This document shows positions 15,415 through 15,673 of a stretch of DNA of 15,673 nucleotides, in pieces. Numbering within the stretch: position 1 is the stretch's first letter; every line of letters begins with the position of its first letter. The position numbers and the translations under genes are program-made. A model generated the notes under the pieces. It saw nothing but the letters and a program-made list of their open reading frames with translations, was not told the DNA's origin and did not search any database. This stretch comes from an uncultured Erysipelotrichaceae bacterium (GTDB taxonomy: Bacteria; Bacillota_I; Bacilli_A; Erysipelotrichales; Erysipelotrichaceae): the NCBI GenBank assembly GCA_937957895.1, contig CALFEZ010000049.1:1-15673 (forward strand), written 5' to 3'.

Positions 15415-15430
15415 TAACCTGTGAAGGTTA
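15415..15430 (-). other. Small hairpin touching the SD of the zinc-ribbon gene
   Basis: On the minus strand TAACCT-TCAC-AGGTTA gives a 6-bp stem and 4-nt loop. Its last A is the first base of the AAGGAG SD (15410-15415). There is no T-run, so it is not a classical terminator. It could mask or expose the SD, or be an mRNA stabiliser. Confidence 0.3.
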
Positions 15431-15472
15431 TCCCTCTTTTTAAAAAATCATTACCATGCGTGTTGATCTTTA

Positions 15473-15673
15473 TCAGGATGGCAAGTTGGTATGATTATCT
15501 ATTCTCCACTGACCATCCACATTCTTGAGTAGAAAAAGTGCACTCCAGTTATTCTTTAAGTCTACACGTGCTACAGAGACAGTGTCAGATTGATAGATGA
15601 TCGTGACATTGTCCTTTGAGACATCGCTGGCATTGATACCATACCCAGCCAACAATCCCATTTCCCACTTAAC
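15473..15673 (-). CDS. C-terminal end of a membrane/exterior protein related to the zinc-ribbon protein (partial)
   Basis: The frame is open from the right edge to a TGA at 15473-15475, giving 66 residues that begin VKWEMGLLAGYG. The ATG at 15661 is unlikely to be the start, because the reading frame continues upstream and the segment looks like the interior of a domain. Its last part, NNWSALFLLKNVDGQWRID, aligns without gaps to the end of the next gene's product, DGWEDYFDLVKEQGVWKIN. The shared residues form the pattern W-x3-F-x-L-x4-G-x-W-x-I. I infer the C-terminus of an NTF2-like exterior domain and probably a tandem paralogue. The N-terminus, and any zinc ribbon, lie outside the window. 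Confidence 0.7.
   Translation of the reverse strand, partial: VKWEMGLLAGYGINASDVSKDNVTIIYQSDTVSVARVDLKNNWSALFLLKNVDGQWRIDNHTNLPS

Noticed and set aside
15659..15661. ATG at 15661 as the start of a 62-aa gene
   Set aside because: The frame remains open to the window edge and the sequence resembles the interior of the C-terminal domain of the neighbouring zinc-ribbon protein.
1..15673. UGA=Trp recoding, as in mycoplasmas
   Set aside because: Several genes end cleanly in TGA and their conserved Trp codons are TGG.
1..15673. CRISPR arrays, insertion sequences, tRNA or rRNA genes, riboswitches
   Set aside because: No regularly spaced direct repeats, transposase-like products, tRNA-like cloverleafs or recognisable leader RNAs were seen; every gap is under about 180 nt.

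Overview
The window looks like chromosomal DNA from a Gram-positive-type bacterium of low to moderate GC (about 40-45% by eye), i.e. Bacillota or a closely related free-living mollicute-like lineage. Support comes from the secG-rnr-smpB order, a glgC-glgD-glgA operon (GlgD is essentially a Bacillota protein), strong AAGGAGG-type ribosome binding sites, SigA-type promoters with extended -10 elements, and zinc-ribbon/WG-repeat membrane proteins. TGA is used as a stop (eamA, pgk, glgC and the right-edge gene) and Trp is TGG, so this is not a UGA=Trp mycoplasma. I cannot name the genus. Every gene I accept lies on the minus strand, so transcription runs from the right edge to the left.

Right third (15673 to 10836), in transcription order: the 3' end of a gene with an NTF2-like-looking C-terminus; a zinc-ribbon membrane protein with a similar C-terminus; a 239-aa and a 126-aa single-span membrane protein that look like divergent relatives of each other; and an 890-aa membrane-anchored surface protein with WG-type repeats at its C-terminus. 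This is the least characterised part of the window and the best candidate for an undescribed envelope module. A strong hairpin terminator closes it.

Middle (10701 to 6921): a tight glycogen-synthesis operon glgC-glgD-glgA with 11-nt gaps in which each SD overlaps the previous stop codon. It is driven by an extended -10 promoter and closed by a terminator. glgB and glgP are not in the window.

Left (6877 to 1): a lower-glycolysis operon pgk-tpiA-eno from a near-consensus promoter, closed by a terminator whose T-tract runs into the SD of a DMT/EamA transporter gene with a TTG start. A second strong promoter then drives secG-rnr-smpB (protein export, RNA decay, ribosome rescue); smpB runs off the left edge. 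No gapA or gpmI accompanies the glycolytic genes. No mobile elements, CRISPR arrays, tRNA or rRNA genes were seen. No intergenic gap exceeds about 180 nt.
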